64,000 nt of DNA from Bemisia tabaci (Eukaryota; Arthropoda; Insecta; Hemiptera; Aleyrodidae): the NCBI RefSeq assembly GCF_918797505.1, contig NC_092802.1, positions 11,551,480 to 11,615,479 on the forward strand, given 5' to 3'. The position numbers were made by a program, and so were the translations under genes. This document shows, in pieces, positions 49,401-59,177 of this stretch (position 1 is the first letter of the stretch; every line of letters begins with the position of its first letter). The notes beneath the pieces were generated by a model. It was not told the origin of the DNA and did no database searches. It saw only the letters and a program-made list of their open reading frames with translations.

Positions 49401-51546
49401 TTTTCCGAAAATTTTTTTCAGTGCCCCCCCCCCCCCCATAGCCTGGGCTCCGTCACGTAGCTGAGTTACCTTCAAAAAGGTGTTTACTTCCGCATCGAGT
49501 GAACTGGGCCGCCCCTCCCGCAAGGAAGACAGTTAATCGCGGGAGGGGGGCTGAAATCACTCTGGACGGAGCTGATTTGATCAAATTAAAAGGAGCAATG
49601 GTAAATTTTTACTCACTCGTCAAGTCGGCAAATTTTGTGACTCCATACACGACAGTTCCCTTCCGAGGCCGATTGTTCAGTCTCTCGATCTCCTTCAAAT
49701 TTTCCTTGAAAATTTGGAAGCGCTTCGCTTTCTCTCTGTCTTCGGGGTATTTTTTATTGTATTTTGCCACAAATTTGTCGAACTCTGTCGCAGGATCACC
49801 CTAAAAAAGATAAAATACGATACTTAGGGGAAACCAGGCAAACTCATGAACACGATACAAAAGGAAAAAGAAGACGGAAGAAAGAAATCGGCGATAAACA
49901 AGGAAAGGAGGGTGTGAAGGACACGGAGAAATGGAGAAATAGCGCGATAAGAAGCTACTATTTCCGGCTCATTTTAGAAGCAGCATATGTGCTATTTGAC
50001 TCCCGAGCTTATAGTTGATTTTATGGATGAGACAGAAATAGTAGTTGCTTATTGCTAAGCATACTGTGTAGTTCAATTGAAGCATGCGCGACAGAAGTAC
50101 GCCAGCGCCGCGAATTTAAACATTTCTTTCAATTGTGCTCTTTTTCCTCTTAAGGTATCTCCCATGACACCTAAGATAGTTTTGGTATTTCACCTGTCAA
50201 ATACAGTAGACTCTGAATTATCCGGATTAATTGGTGCCGGGCCCTATCCGGATAAAAAAAAAATCCGGATAATAATAGTAAACACAAACACCACCAACCA
50301 ACACCACAGTATTCTTATAATGTATACATCATGTACATACCAACATGAATTTAAAAGGTTAACGCCAAATTGAACGACTCAATGGTGATTGTGAATGGTA
50401 GCCGACAACGATAAATTACAATACAACGATTAAAGCGCGCAATGCGTGAAGTATTCATACAGTCTTGTAGCCGCTAATGTGCGTTTTAGGCTAACTAACC
50501 GACTGCACTGCGTTTGGCGTAATGCGAGAAGTATTTATGCAATCTAGTAGGCGCTAATGCGTTCCACGCCGACCTCACTGTTGGCGCAATGCGTGAAGTA
50601 TTCCTTCAGCCTTGCAGGCGCCAATATGCCTTGCGACCGCCTCTCCGCGGATCCGCTCACTTATCGGAATGCGTACGTAGTTACATGGTTGCAAAATCGA
50701 TCCGCATAATCCACAGTCCGGATAATACGAAGCCGGATAATCCAGAGTCTACTGTAAACCTTTTTTTAAAAAATATTTTCGCAATGATATTTGAATGTGC
50801 GAAATATTGTAGATATTTGTATTTTGAAAATGATTTGTTTCAAGTGGGTATGATAGATAAGGAAAACAAAGGCACTTTACTTTTCGGCGCTTGAGCCCCA
50901 TTCGAAAAAAAGCGGTTCGATTCTATCATTATCAGTATATGATACCAATATTTTTCCTTTCCAAAAACCATGCCTTTAGGTATCAAGTTAAATTTGTTTG
51001 TCAAAATTGATAAGTGAATTCTTTAGTCTCCGGACAACAGAATTGCGATCTCAAAATTCGAAAAAATATGACAAGTAGCTGAGGAAATGGAACTAATCGG
51101 TGCGATATATCGCATGTCGTTCTCACGCAAAATATAGCGTCCATCGAATCAACTTAAATAAAAAACTCAAGGTTTAGTCTGTCATGCTAAGGAAGAACGC
51201 CGTATGAGCCTACAGACGTTGCCAAGTTTACTCCGATAAAAACCGGATTTACAGGGAAAATTGCGAATATTATTTTCCAAAAATTTTAGACAATTTTGTA
51301 CGCAATTCAATCCAAAATATCTGGAAATTTCAAGGAAAAGTATGCATGAATGTTGTCAAAAATACATGTTTTATCGAGGGAAATTTGACAACTCTCGAAT
51401 ATTCATACGGCGTTCTTCCTTAGCACGGCAGAAGTGAGCATTTTACTTACCTTAGTCGGTGCCTTTGTGGGCTGAACTGCGCCGTCGCTGGTGGTGAAAT
51501 GGCCGCAGAACACCGCCAGGAGCCCGACGAAGAGGAGCAACCTCAT
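36900..51546 (-). CDS. Cathepsin L-like pseudo-protease with long Pro/Thr/Lys repeat tail
   Basis: I joined eight exons by splice sites and phase: 51451-51546, 49617-49800, 48494-48639, 45016-45112, 43534-43784, 40883-40973, 39663-39730 and 36900-38670. Residues 1-20 are a signal peptide (MRLLLFVGLLAVFCG). Residues 39-96 resemble an I29 propeptide (RFQIFKENLKEIE, then GVTKFADLTS). About 120-340 is the papain-like domain (FNWESKGAVTEIQ, GSCAASAAY, LSEQQLIDCS, NQGPIAVVINA, TLVGYG, WIAKNSFGKDWGEKGYFRFAR). Cys145 is in the catalytic position and Asn302 is kept, but the catalytic His position is Arg278, the Trp after the Cys is Ala, and the usual first Cys of CGSC is absent. Proteolysis is therefore unlikely. 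A tail of about 560 residues built on TKPPTKGPTKPA repeats, with NGT and NQT sequons, suggests a heavily glycosylated secreted protein, about 900 residues in all. A one-base insertion at 38359-38361 breaks the frame as sequenced. Confidence 0.82.
37120..38470 (-). repeat. 42-bp coding minisatellite
   Basis: This is a tandem array whose basic unit encodes a 14-residue Pro/Thr/Lys repeat on the minus strand, with 15-18 bp variants inserted in some units. Long open frames on the plus strand here are a by-product of the repeat. Confidence 0.9.
37722..37872 (-). repeat. 21-bp sub-repeat in pseudo-protease tail
   Basis: About seven copies of a 21-bp unit code for TTKPPAG-type heptapeptides on the minus strand, embedded in the longer 42-bp array. 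The units are nearly identical, which points to recent slippage or conversion. Confidence 0.85.
38671..39662. other. pseudo-protease intron 7
   Basis: A GT-AG intron with nothing recognised apart from AT-rich sequence. Confidence 0.5.
39663..39730 (-). CDS. Pseudo-protease exon 7: Asn-containing C1 block
   Basis: This 68-nt exon codes for YGGADFPYWIAKNSFGKDWG and then EK. The catalytic-triad Asn (KNS) is retained, while the Trp after Ser is Phe. The acceptor is TTTTCAG and the donor is GTGAGT. Confidence 0.88.
39850..39886. mobile_element. solo end of MITE family B
   Basis: AATAGACCACTGGATAAGGT followed by ACGAATTC matches one family B terminus. The rest is absent. Confidence 0.5.
39996..40510. 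mobile_element. MITE family E, copy 1
   Basis: A near-perfect palindrome of 515 bp with ends GGAGATGTTGCACGTGTGAG and complement, flanked AAT and ATT. The centre has paired GGGAGCAAATACATT blocks. It lies in pseudo-protease intron 6. Confidence 0.9.
40883..40973 (-). CDS. Pseudo-protease exon 6: catalytic His replaced by Arg
   Basis: The exon codes for FYVSGISNIDASECPLSPNR followed by FVTLVGYGMQ, with a TTTCAG acceptor and a C|GTAAGT donor. In active cathepsins the block before VGYG reads (N/D)H(G/A)V; here it reads NRFV, which places Arg at the catalytic His. Confidence 0.86.
41405..41555. repeat. about 54-bp tandem repeat, 3 units
   Basis: Units contain AATCCAACCA, TGCTGACTG and GCTAGAGGT blocks. 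The array ends at the border of the 1.8-kb element. Confidence 0.75.
41985..42172 (-). repeat. tRNA-derived SINE (Ser/Leu-like head)
   Basis: The minus strand reads GACGAGCGGTGGCCGAGTCG (A box) and GGTTCGATCCCCGCC (B box, 42103-42113 core) with tRNA-like spacing. The anticodon arm and acceptor stem do not fold as a functional tRNA. The sequence continues into an AT-rich tail with an A/T run near 41990, as in SINEs. Confidence 0.65.
42901..42978. repeat. perfect 34-bp-arm hairpin
   Basis: 42901-42934 and 42945-42978 are exact inverted repeats around a 10-base loop. The arms contain the 70-bp satellite motifs GGCGCCTACAA and GCGTGAAGTAT. Confidence 0.92.
43534..43784 (-). CDS. Pseudo-protease exon 5: central papain-fold segment
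   Basis: This 83-codon exon starts QLIDCSTVTCSRGNHWDAFT once joined to exon 4 and ends NQGPIAVVINAKDMQ before a GTATGC donor. The two Cys match the family pair in LVDC and GCNGG, but the normal GCNGG motif reads TCSRGN. The GPIAVVINA strand is typical of C1 peptidases. Confidence 0.88.
43825..43995. repeat. 79-bp tandem repeat, about 2.2 units
   Basis: Units start near 43825, 43904 and 43983 and are rich in GATATCA motifs. The array sits directly upstream of pseudo-protease exon 5 (minus-strand sense). Confidence 0.85.
44536..44755. mobile_element. MITE family A, copy 6 (decayed)
   Basis: Left end CTGCCGTGCTACGGAAAACC. The inner family blocks are recognisable and the right end is degraded. 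Confidence 0.6.
45016..45112 (-). CDS. Pseudo-protease exon 4: eroded active-site Cys motif
   Basis: This 97-nt exon was found by searching the intron for a phase-compatible insert. AG at 45114-45113 precedes GGT AGC TGC, and CAG C|GTAAGT follows. It codes for GSCAASAAYATVAVIETFLW and then KATKNLVKLSEQ. It aligns with the family block CGSCWAFS...LSEQ, but the first Cys is missing and Trp-Ala-Phe has become Ala-Ala-Ser. An in-frame TAG directly upstream excludes a longer exon. The helix after the Cys and the LSEQ end support the placement. Confidence 0.78.
45416..45465 (+). repeat. poly-T run, 50 bases
   Basis: Uninterrupted T run in duplication copy 1. The run at the same position in copy 2 (46412-46469) is 58 bases. 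Confidence 0.9.
46412..46469 (+). repeat. poly-T run, 58 bases
   Basis: Equivalent of the run at 45416 in the second duplicate. Lys-rich open frames on the other strand are artefacts of these runs. Confidence 0.9.
47023..47524. mobile_element. MITE family E, copy 2
   Basis: 502-bp palindrome with GGAG...CTCC ends, flanked AAT and ATT. The uninterrupted target survives in duplication copy 1 near 46020, which defines the insertion precisely. Confidence 0.92.
47808..48347. mobile_element. MITE family B, copy 3
   Basis: 540-bp element with GGACCACTAGACAAGGTACG ends, flanked AAT and ATT. The empty site is in copy 1 at about 46308 (GCAATTAAGATACGTGG). Confidence 0.92.
48996..49423. mobile_element. 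428-bp MITE with CACTG ends
   Basis: Ends CACTGAAAAAAAACTCGG and CCGAGAATTTTTTTCC...CAGTG. The inside is built from repeated GGTAAAATTACCAAG-like palindromes. It lies in pseudo-protease intron 2. Confidence 0.8.
50204..50754. mobile_element. 551-bp pogo/Tc1-like MITE
   Basis: Ends CAGTAGACTCTGAATTATCC and complement, flanked by TA on both sides (50202-50203, 50755-50756), which fits the Tc1/mariner/pogo group. It contains three units of the 70-bp satellite (50425-50640). It lies in pseudo-protease intron 1. Confidence 0.85.
50425..50640. repeat. about 70-bp satellite unit, array in the pogo-like MITE
   Basis: Units with GCGTGAAGTATTC, TTGTAG(C/G)CGC and CACTGCGTTTGGCG motifs, the same as in the two hAT copies. 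Confidence 0.85.
51179..51431. mobile_element. MITE family A, copy 7
   Basis: Complete copy, from CTGTCATGCTAAGGAAGAAC to CCTTAGCACGGCAG, in pseudo-protease intron 1 directly next to the signal-peptide exon. Confidence 0.85.
51451..51546 (-). CDS. Pseudo-protease exon 1: signal peptide
   Basis: ATG at 51546-51544 opens a 32-codon exon that ends in a GTAAGT donor at 51450. It codes for a hydrophobic leader (LLLFVGLLAVF) and then GHFTTSDGAVQPTKAPTK, so secretion is likely. A TTTCAG acceptor at 51607-51608 lies 60 nt upstream of the ATG and may mark a 5'-UTR intron. The A-family repeat copy at 51179-51431 starts only 19 bp inside intron 1. Confidence 0.8.
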
Positions 51547-51854
51547 GCTCGTGCTCGAATCCTCCCGCCGTTTTCTTCAGAAATCCGTTAGGATATCCAA
51601 ATGCCTCTGAAATTTCACAAAATACCAGGACTGAAATTATAGTTTCAATGCTATCGGGCATATCGACGGCGTAGGTCCGCAATCACATGTCTCTTTCGCG
51701 GTGTCTGAAAATCTCCGCCTCTATGTTACTTTTTTTAAAGGAGAACAAATTGACATCATTCCTCGAAGTTTTTGCAGAATTTTCTTCGCACAGGGAGAAA
51801 TATCACGGTAGTTTCAAAGAATTGGACGTATTTCTATCAAAGGAAGCTGTGTGC

Positions 51855-52719
51855 CAGGGCCGGATTTACCTACTTGCCGCCCATGGACCGCTAGTATTTT
51901 GCCGCTCCCTTCTCATTCGTTTTGAAACCTCACATGGGGGAACATCAAATGAACGTGCGCGGGGGAAGGGTGCCATAGACGCGTTTATGGTGTTGAAACA
52001 TTTTCTGGAGAAAAGCCCTGTCAACTACTACTAGCCAATAGTTCACGGAACTTTCGTTAAACTATCTCTGTGTGGACAAGGCCTTCCATTCATAAGAAAT
52101 GAACGAAAAAAGTATGAAAGACGACGCAAAAATGTGGATTAATGATTTTAACTTCCGCCGCCGCGCCTCGCACTGTGTTTGACGCTCCAATGCGTGAAGT
52201 ATTCACGCAGTCTTGTAGGCAGTTATGCGTTCCACGCTGTTCGCACATGTGTCTGCCGCAATGCGGAGGTATTCATGCATTCTTGTAGGCGCTAATCGTT
52301 TCACGCTGTCCGCAACCTGAACGCCACTGTGTTTGATGCAAGTGCGTGAGAATCTTCGTGCAGTCTTGTAGGCGCTAATATGTGATACATGCCGATTCGC
52401 CGCGCCGAGGGCTTCTCCTTTTCATCTCTAGTCTCGTCATCATTTCTCTCTAGGGAAAGTCGCGGGCGTACAGGCCAAATTGTGTGGTTTGGTTTCTCTC
52501 TTAACTCGACTAATTAAACAGGTGCTGTCTCTTGTATCACTGAAAGACGACAAAAGTAGAAATTACTATACCTCAGAAAAATTAGAGATTTGTCGCTCTT
52601 TTCTCGTTTGTAAATTTTTTTTCTAAATTCGATTTTTTTTATACGTTACATTTAAAAAAATCACAGAATTTGCCGCCATGGGCCGCGGCCCATGTGGCCA
52701 CCCCCTTCATGCGGCCCTG
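51855..52719. mobile_element. non-autonomous hAT-like element, copy 2
   Basis: Starts CAGGGCCGGATTTACC and ends GCGGCCCTG. Flanks CTGTGTGC and CTGCGTGC are an 8-bp duplication with one mismatch. It has a satellite array at 52185-52390. It starts about 300 bp upstream of the pseudo-protease start codon. Confidence 0.88.
52185..52390. repeat. about 70-bp satellite unit, array in hAT copy 2
   Basis: Three diverged units with the same GTGAAGTATTC and TTGTAGGCGCTAAT motifs as at 25050-25250. Confidence 0.82.
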
Positions 52720-53250
52720 CTGCGTGCATTATGACGTGATCCCTGTTATGCAGGTATGCTTACGGGTCTCAGGGCTCATGTCTTAATGCACATAGTCCCG
52801 TTTGATAGAAATACGTCCAATTGCTGTTGAGTAGCTATCCGTTTGAAAAATAATGTATGATAGGAAGTCTGCGACGTCGCAAACCGAGTTATGTGATCGC
52901 CGACTTCCACCGTCGACATTCCTTTGTCTTCTTCTCCCTCTTTTCCTAATATTTCTCATTGAAATTGACGTATTTCTGCTGAAAAGAACTAGAGACGGGT
53001 GGGTAATATGGGCCACGGGGCGTGCTGTAGAGAGCTGCATAAGAACGCAATGTAAAAGTGGACGTGATTCCTTTTGAGGAAATGGAAAAGTGAGATTTTA
53101 CATTAAATCAAACGGAACTAAGCGCTAAAATAAACGGCACTCATGAGCCTTGGGCATATGAAAAGAGCGTTGTGAACAGGGCTCATGAGTTGAAGATCCC
53201 CATGGGCGAACGCGGTGGCACCGCCTACCAAGGAGACTGTCCAAAAAAAC
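52720..53250. other. intergenic repeat fragments
   Basis: Contains GGGTCTCAGGGCTCATG and a GCGACGTCGCAAACC-type block also found near 59093, 60960-61060 and 62458-62706. It is probably decayed MITE ends. No gene seen. Confidence 0.45.
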
Positions 53251-54125
53251 CATTGGGGGTTTGAAAGAATCACGAGGGGGTTGCAAGGAACTGGCCACGC
53301 AGCAACAATGAAGAGCAAAAAAAACGAATGATCTTGAATGCTATCATATCGGATTCTATTTTGATATTCTGTTATATTGTTATTGTATTGTATTCTATTC
53401 TATTCTAATGTGGAAATATTCAGGAAGGGATGATTATAACAAGGGGGTTGCAAAAGGATCGGAGATAGGGGTTGGAAATGGTACAAATGTTGTTCCAAAG
53501 GTTCTGTCATATTGGATTCTATTTTCGATGATCTATTATATTATCGTATTCTATTCTATTGTAGAAATATCTGAGAAGGGTGGGTTATAACTAGAGGGTT
53601 GGAAAAGATCATTGAAGATTGGGGTCGAAAATGGTGCAAAGGTTGTTGAGGACCAACCTTGAGACGAAAGCAAGTGACGTCGGATTCTATTTCATCGTAT
53701 TCTATTTCCAATAAGTATTCTATTCTAATTGTATCGCATATCGTCCCTTCCTGTAGAAAAAATCGATGAGGTGGGATCACCATACGAGGATGAAGGGTAG
53801 GGTAAATCATCGAGGGAGGGAGGGGAGGTAGAAAAATTATGAGGGGGTTGTAAGAACCGACGCTGAGGTAACGAGTGACCTTGGATTCTATTCTATATCG
53901 TATTCTATTTCCGATAACTATTCTATTCTAATTGTACATCCAACACCGTCCCTTATTCCTGTGGAAAAATCGAGGGGGTGGGATCATCATTGGAGGATCG
54001 AAAAATTATGAGGGAGTTGTAGGGAACCGACGACGAGGTGACGGGTGACCTTGGACTCTATTCTATCGTATTTTATTCCTAGTATCTATTTTATTATATT
54101 CTATTCTATACCTTCTATTCCGGTG
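53250..54125. repeat. degenerate tandem repeat rich in TTCTATTCTATT
   Basis: Four to five units of about 180-200 bp, each with a TTCTATT(C/T)-rich block, a GAAAAATC(G/A) block and a G-rich GAGGGGGTTG(T/C)AAG block. Confidence 0.75.
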
Positions 54126-54430
54126 TTTCCGAGGCTGAGTGAGTCGACGGAGCTCGGGATCGGCCGTGCGCCGACTTGAGATCGTACTGATTTTGAAATT
54201 TCGATGGCGGATCATGGCGGCTAATTGCAAATCACCCTCGCAACAGGCACTCGAAGGCGTCGAAATTGGTCTCGGCGACAAATGAGTGTCTTCGCGCGGC
54301 CGTAAAACGCCTCAACGACCGCGTTTAATGGCTGAGAAGATTGGATGAGCCGCAAAATTGTCACCCATGGCGGTGTTGATGCCGGCAGAGAAGCATGCAA
54401 CATCCGTCAGATCTCTTCGATCTGGTAAAT

Positions 54431-54944
54431 GGAGCTGTTGCATGTGTGAGGAATTTGCGATTTGACTGGTGATTCTTATGTAAAAGTTCGCGAGAAACAC
54501 GATGGTGCCACTGGTTTTCTCTGAAATCAACTACCCAGCTCAAAAAAAGCTCTCAAGTTGAGAGTAAAATGGAGGGGATATCCCACGCTATCCTGAGAGT
54601 CCACCTCTACATCAAGACAAACTCTCCATGCAAAGATAGGGAGCAAATACATTGACAGGGCTGCCACTTTATTTGGGGACTCTAAAACTGAAAACACGGC
54701 AACCCTGCTAATGTAATTGCTCCCTATCTTTGCATGGAAAGTTTGTCTTCATGTAGAGTTGGACTCTCAGGATAGCGTGGGATATCCCCTCCATTTTGGC
54801 CTCAACTTGAGAGCTTTTTCTGAGCTCGGGAGTTGATTTCAGAGAAAACCAGTGGCACCATCGTGTTTCTCGCGAACTTTTACATATACGAGTATGTAAG
54901 AATCCATAGTCAAATCGCAAATTCCTCATACATGCAACATCTCC
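54431..54944. mobile_element. MITE family E, copy 3
   Basis: 514-bp palindrome with GGAGCTGTTGCATGTGTGAG and complement, flanked AAT and ATT. Confidence 0.9.
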
Positions 54945-56322
54945 ATTGCCCTGCAATTCGCGCCTGGAGGGATCGACTCCCGACAAAATCATGCTTTGAT
55001 GTACTTTCCCATGAAACTTTGAAGGGCACGCGTTCATCCTGGCCTATATTTCGCAAAAAAAATAACAGCATACACACATAGTTTTAAAAGAAACCAGGAA
55101 ACTTCTTCATCAGGAATGGGTCAGTTGCACTGGTTGCTGGTTCTGTTTTTCTATTAATGGCTTTAGGATAAATGCTAGTAATAATGCACTACTTCTCTTA
55201 AGTTAAGGTGATTGCGCTTGGCGTATGACCAGAAAACCCAACCGATCGTATTCAATGGTTATCATTCCTTCTTTCTCCAATTTTTCACGAGGAATAAGCG
55301 AGTCTTATTCACGTGCCAAACAGAAAATTTGAATCCGATTTTGTGGTCAGCCCAGTAATTATCCGAACGGCAAATAAGCGCATTGAATGAATCTTATGTT
55401 GAGCTCCTGAGATCTTATGCAGAAGTTTTCTAAAAAAAGTTACCTACTTTGTGTAGTATCCTCGATACATTATTTTTGTACCAAGATGGAAAGAAAAATA
55501 TTGTGGGGTTGCGACTTGCAAGTGGCTAGCGCAATGGACTTTCAGCAATGCGATCCAGTTTTGATGTTGGTGGCCTGCACCAGATTTTTAACGAGTTTTC
55601 ATGATTGCGACCGAAAGATTTAGTCAATTTAACGCAAAGAAAATCCAACAAAAAAAGTTAACCTGCCCTTACTTTGTGCTCTACTACCCATATTAACATA
55701 AAATGTCGGGTTCTGTTTCTTACGGTCAGCGTTTTTCTCACTTTTCATCGGATTAATCCTAAAAAAATGTAATTTTCAAACTGCATTTTTATCTCCCATG
55801 CATGGCAACATTTCAGTAAAACTGGATGCATCAATCGTTCAAGTTCATGAAGTAAAAATAAAAATACCTTCATGGGCCAGAGAGAGAGAAAAAAGGGCCG
55901 AATCACGGCTATAAAATGAAAAAGAAAAGAAGAAAAAAATCGACACACGTGGTCATGGATCGTCAAGATTCATTCCTCCCCATCCACCGATTTTGAGTTG
56001 GTGCCGCTGAGTTAGGAGCCTCTGAAACGCGGCGCCTTGCAGCCGTTCTGCTACCCCTCTCCTCGTCCGTCCATAACCCCCTCTCCAGCACCTCGCATAT
56101 TTTAAGCTGCGCGATGACTGCCGTCAACGGCTTGCATTCAGCTGGAACGATTTCAGATCGATCATGCTATGTATACGTGCAGCAACCTGCATGACCTTTC
56201 AGTACCATAGTTTTGTGCAATTTTTTTTGAATGGATTTATAATATATTATACTAAACAATTTTGAGAACATTTTTAAGAATCCGAACATAATCAGACCAA
56301 TACTGATTACCGCGGTCTCATT
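54945..56322. other. intergenic, nothing recognised
   Basis: No gene or repeat family identified. Open frames up to about 70 codons carry no motif. Confidence 0.4.
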
Positions 56323-56460
56323 GGACTACATTTTGCAATTCGGAACTATAATTTCTGGCTCATTTGTAAAAACACTTGTGTGCATAGAAAAGCTAATGGT
56401 GCATATGTTGGTTTCTAAAGTGAGTCAGAAATTATAGTTCCTTATCGCAAAATGTAGTCC
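56323..56460. mobile_element. 138-bp palindromic MITE
   Basis: Ends GGACTACATTTTGCAATTCG and complement, with an ATAATTTCTG(G/A)CTCA inner arm, flanked ATT and AATT. Confidence 0.85.
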
Positions 56461-56948
56461 AATTGGTCCATGCGAGAAAGCCAATCCAAACCGATTAACA
56501 AGAACCTATAAAAACCCCTTTCTTAATAAATGACTGACTCTAAAAAGTTACCCATCCAGCCCAGTTGCGCTTAAATTTTTTAGGTGCTTTGTTTCGCTGT
56601 GTGTTAAGCTGTTTGAAGTATTTACGTGATAGCGTATTTCCTGTTGTAAGAATGTTCATCTGTTTTAAGAATATCATCAGCGGACTAATATTACTCAATA
56701 TATACATAGTGTCTCGCGCGCTTTCCGATGAGTTCGCCTTCAATGACCCAAGTAGGCAATCTGTGCGGCTTAGGAGCAGTAATAGTTGCTTGCAGCATTG
56801 CGGCTTTGTTCAGTTGTATTTAACGTAGCATTCGCGGACTAGTATCCGTCTGCAGACAGTGTTTGCATTCATTCCGGCCAGTTCGCCTACAATATCAAAG
56901 TATGGATGTGAGTCTCTTGGAAGCGATGATAGTTGCTTGCGGTTTCCT

Positions 56949-57470
56949 GCGGGCTGATTCTTGAAATTAATAGACAAAGCGATAGACAAAGGAGATAAAA
57001 TGGGAATGGAGTGGTCCTGTTGGTGGAAGCGAATGGTCGCAATGGAGAAAGGACGATATTAATAGACTCATTGACGATAGTAATAGAGTAATAGACGATA
57101 GCAATTCACGAGAGACTCTAAATTAATCCATCATTTTTCTCTTTAGCCTACGCTGGAAAAAAAATACATTGGATCTAGAGTCCAGACTCTTGAAAACATT
57201 CACAAGAAAAAGGACTCTTGATTCAATCAGATTTAAGTTTAAATGAAAACGAAATCCGCTTAAATTAAGAGGCTTGGTTCTTGATTTAAGCTTAAATCTG
57301 ATTGAAGCAAGAGTATTTTTTCTTATCGGTGTTTTTAAGAGTATGGACTAAGAGTAGATCCAATGTGTTTTTTTCCCAGTGTATAAGAACCACCCGTTTC
57401 CACCAAAGGGATCACTCCAAGTTCCCTTCGTTTCTTTTGTCCATCATTTAGTCTATCAATTTTAATAATC
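56949..57470. mobile_element. MITE family C, copy 1, interrupted by family D
   Basis: Starts GCGGGCTGATTCTTGAAATT, with paired AGACAAAG and ACCACCCGTTTCCACCA blocks in inverted arms. It is split at TA by the element at 57151-57381. Confidence 0.78.
57151..57381. mobile_element. MITE family D, copy 1, nested in family C
   Basis: Ends CGCTGGAAAAAAAATACATT and AATGTGTTTTTTTCCCAGTG, with arms containing ACTCTTGATT. Comparison with family C copy 2 shows TA duplicated at 57149-57150 and 57382-57383. Confidence 0.88.
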
Positions 57471-57500
57471 TACCTACCAAATTTCAATAATATACCTACC

Positions 57501-57759
57501 GACTGATTATTGAAATTGATAAACAAAGCAATAGACATAGAAGACAAAAAGGATACGGAGCGGGATCTTATTGGTGAAAGCTAGTGTTTGCGATGGACAA
57601 AGGACGTAGATTATAGACTAACTAACGACAACCCACGAGAAATCCAATAGTTAGTCCATCATTTACCCCCTTAGTCTATAAGAACCACCCGTTTCAACCA
57701 TAGGATCGCTCTATACTTCTAATGTCTTCTTTGTCTATAAATTTCAATAATCGGCCCGC
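57501..57759. mobile_element. MITE family C, copy 2
   Basis: Uninterrupted copy. It contains CCTTAGTCTATAAGAACCAC, the empty site for the family D insertion in copy 1. Confidence 0.82.
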
Positions 57760-57877
57760 AGCTCCTCGGAAAGGGGGCTGAAACCAACTAGAAACGTCCG
57801 AGACTCTGTGTTCGTTTTTAACCTTGGTTATCCATTTTCTCGTGTTTTTCTAGTTAACTACGTGACTAAACACTATG

Positions 57878-58130
57878 CGGCCGTGCTAAGGAAAAACGTC
57901 GTATGAAAATTCGAGAGTTGTCATATTTCCCTAGATAAAACATGTATTTTTGAAAACATTCATGCACATTTTCCCTTGAAATTTTCAGACATCTTAAATT
58001 AAATTGCGTACAAAACTGTCTGAAATTTTTGGAAAATAATATTCACAATTTTCCCGGTAATTTTGGTTTTTATCGGAGGAAATTTGGCAACGACTGAAGG
58101 CTCATACGGCGTTCTTCCTTAGTACGGCAG
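57878..58130. mobile_element. MITE family A, copy 8
   Basis: Near-complete copy with GGCCGTGCTAAGGAAAAACG at the left and TTCCTTAGTACGGCAG at the right. Confidence 0.85.
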
Positions 58131-59177
58131 TATGGTTCTGCAACCGAAAATTAATTTTCCTCTGCGTAAGAATATCGGCTGTTTGCTTCTGATAGTGTGG
58201 CAGCATTGCCCGAAGAAGAGGCCTGCATGTGTGCAACATTGAGCGCGCGCCATCCCCGTATCCCTGTCATCGGAGATCCTGAGTGCCTTCATTCACGCCT
58301 CGCACTTTGCACCTCCGCCTCCCCCGCCCCTACCCCCCGGTTTCCTCCCCTGACAGCACATAGCCCCCCCCCCGCCGTAGCCTCGTTCACACGTGACCGA
58401 GCCTCCCTGAATGAACGTTCTGATACCTCGTCACTCGCCATGCATTGTGACGTCTGCAGGTCTGATTATTCTCTCATACTTGCTTTTTATAGAAATATAG
58501 AGCCAGTCTTGCAATTTGCGAGAAAAGTTGATTTCTTGCAATGGACGGGGTCTATCCATACGAGCCATAGGCAGACCTCAGGGGGGGGGGGAGGGCGTAG
58601 GGGATGCACGCATCCCCCGTTCGCCCGAAAAAAAAAATTTCATTTCCTACTTTGTAATTAGTTGTTGCTGTTTCTGAGGCATCAATTGATATTTTACAGC
58701 CTCTTAAATTATGTCATCTCAAGAGGGGTATACAACCCCTAATCTCCGAAATTCAGATGCCAAATCTTTGTTGGTGCCACTTGACGGAAGCGATGGTCGC
58801 GCCGGGGTAAATGAACCATCCCCGGTTGAGGTCGTAAATCCAACGTGTTTTGCCTCCTCACGCCTTGTCGAGTAGAGATAGGGGTTGTAAACGGGGGAGG
58901 AGGTGTTGAAAAACGCGGCAATCGGGAAGTGTGCCACTGCATGCCCGTACCTTCAACCCCCATTCATCCTCCTCACTTTTCAATGTTGCGGCTCGTATGA
59001 GACTGTAGGGATTTATTTCCAAAAAACCTCTTCCATATAATTTGAAACTGACACAAAAATGAATCGATCGAATGTTATGCATGTATTCTTATGGGTCTCA
59101 GGGCTCATGGTTTAATGCACATAGTTCCGTTTGACAGAAATACGTCCAAATGATCAAACGGCGATTAACTGACAACT
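58131..59177. other. GC-richer intergenic stretch
   Basis: 58200-58640 is C-rich with CCCCCCCC and a GGGGGGGGG run. A 154-codon frame on the plus strand (58197-58661) is compositionally biased and matches nothing I know. It could be an exon or promoter of a neighbouring gene. Confidence 0.3.

Noticed and set aside
58197..58661. 154-codon plus-strand frame
   Set aside because: Composition-driven and C-rich, with no recognisable domain and no splice context that I could support.
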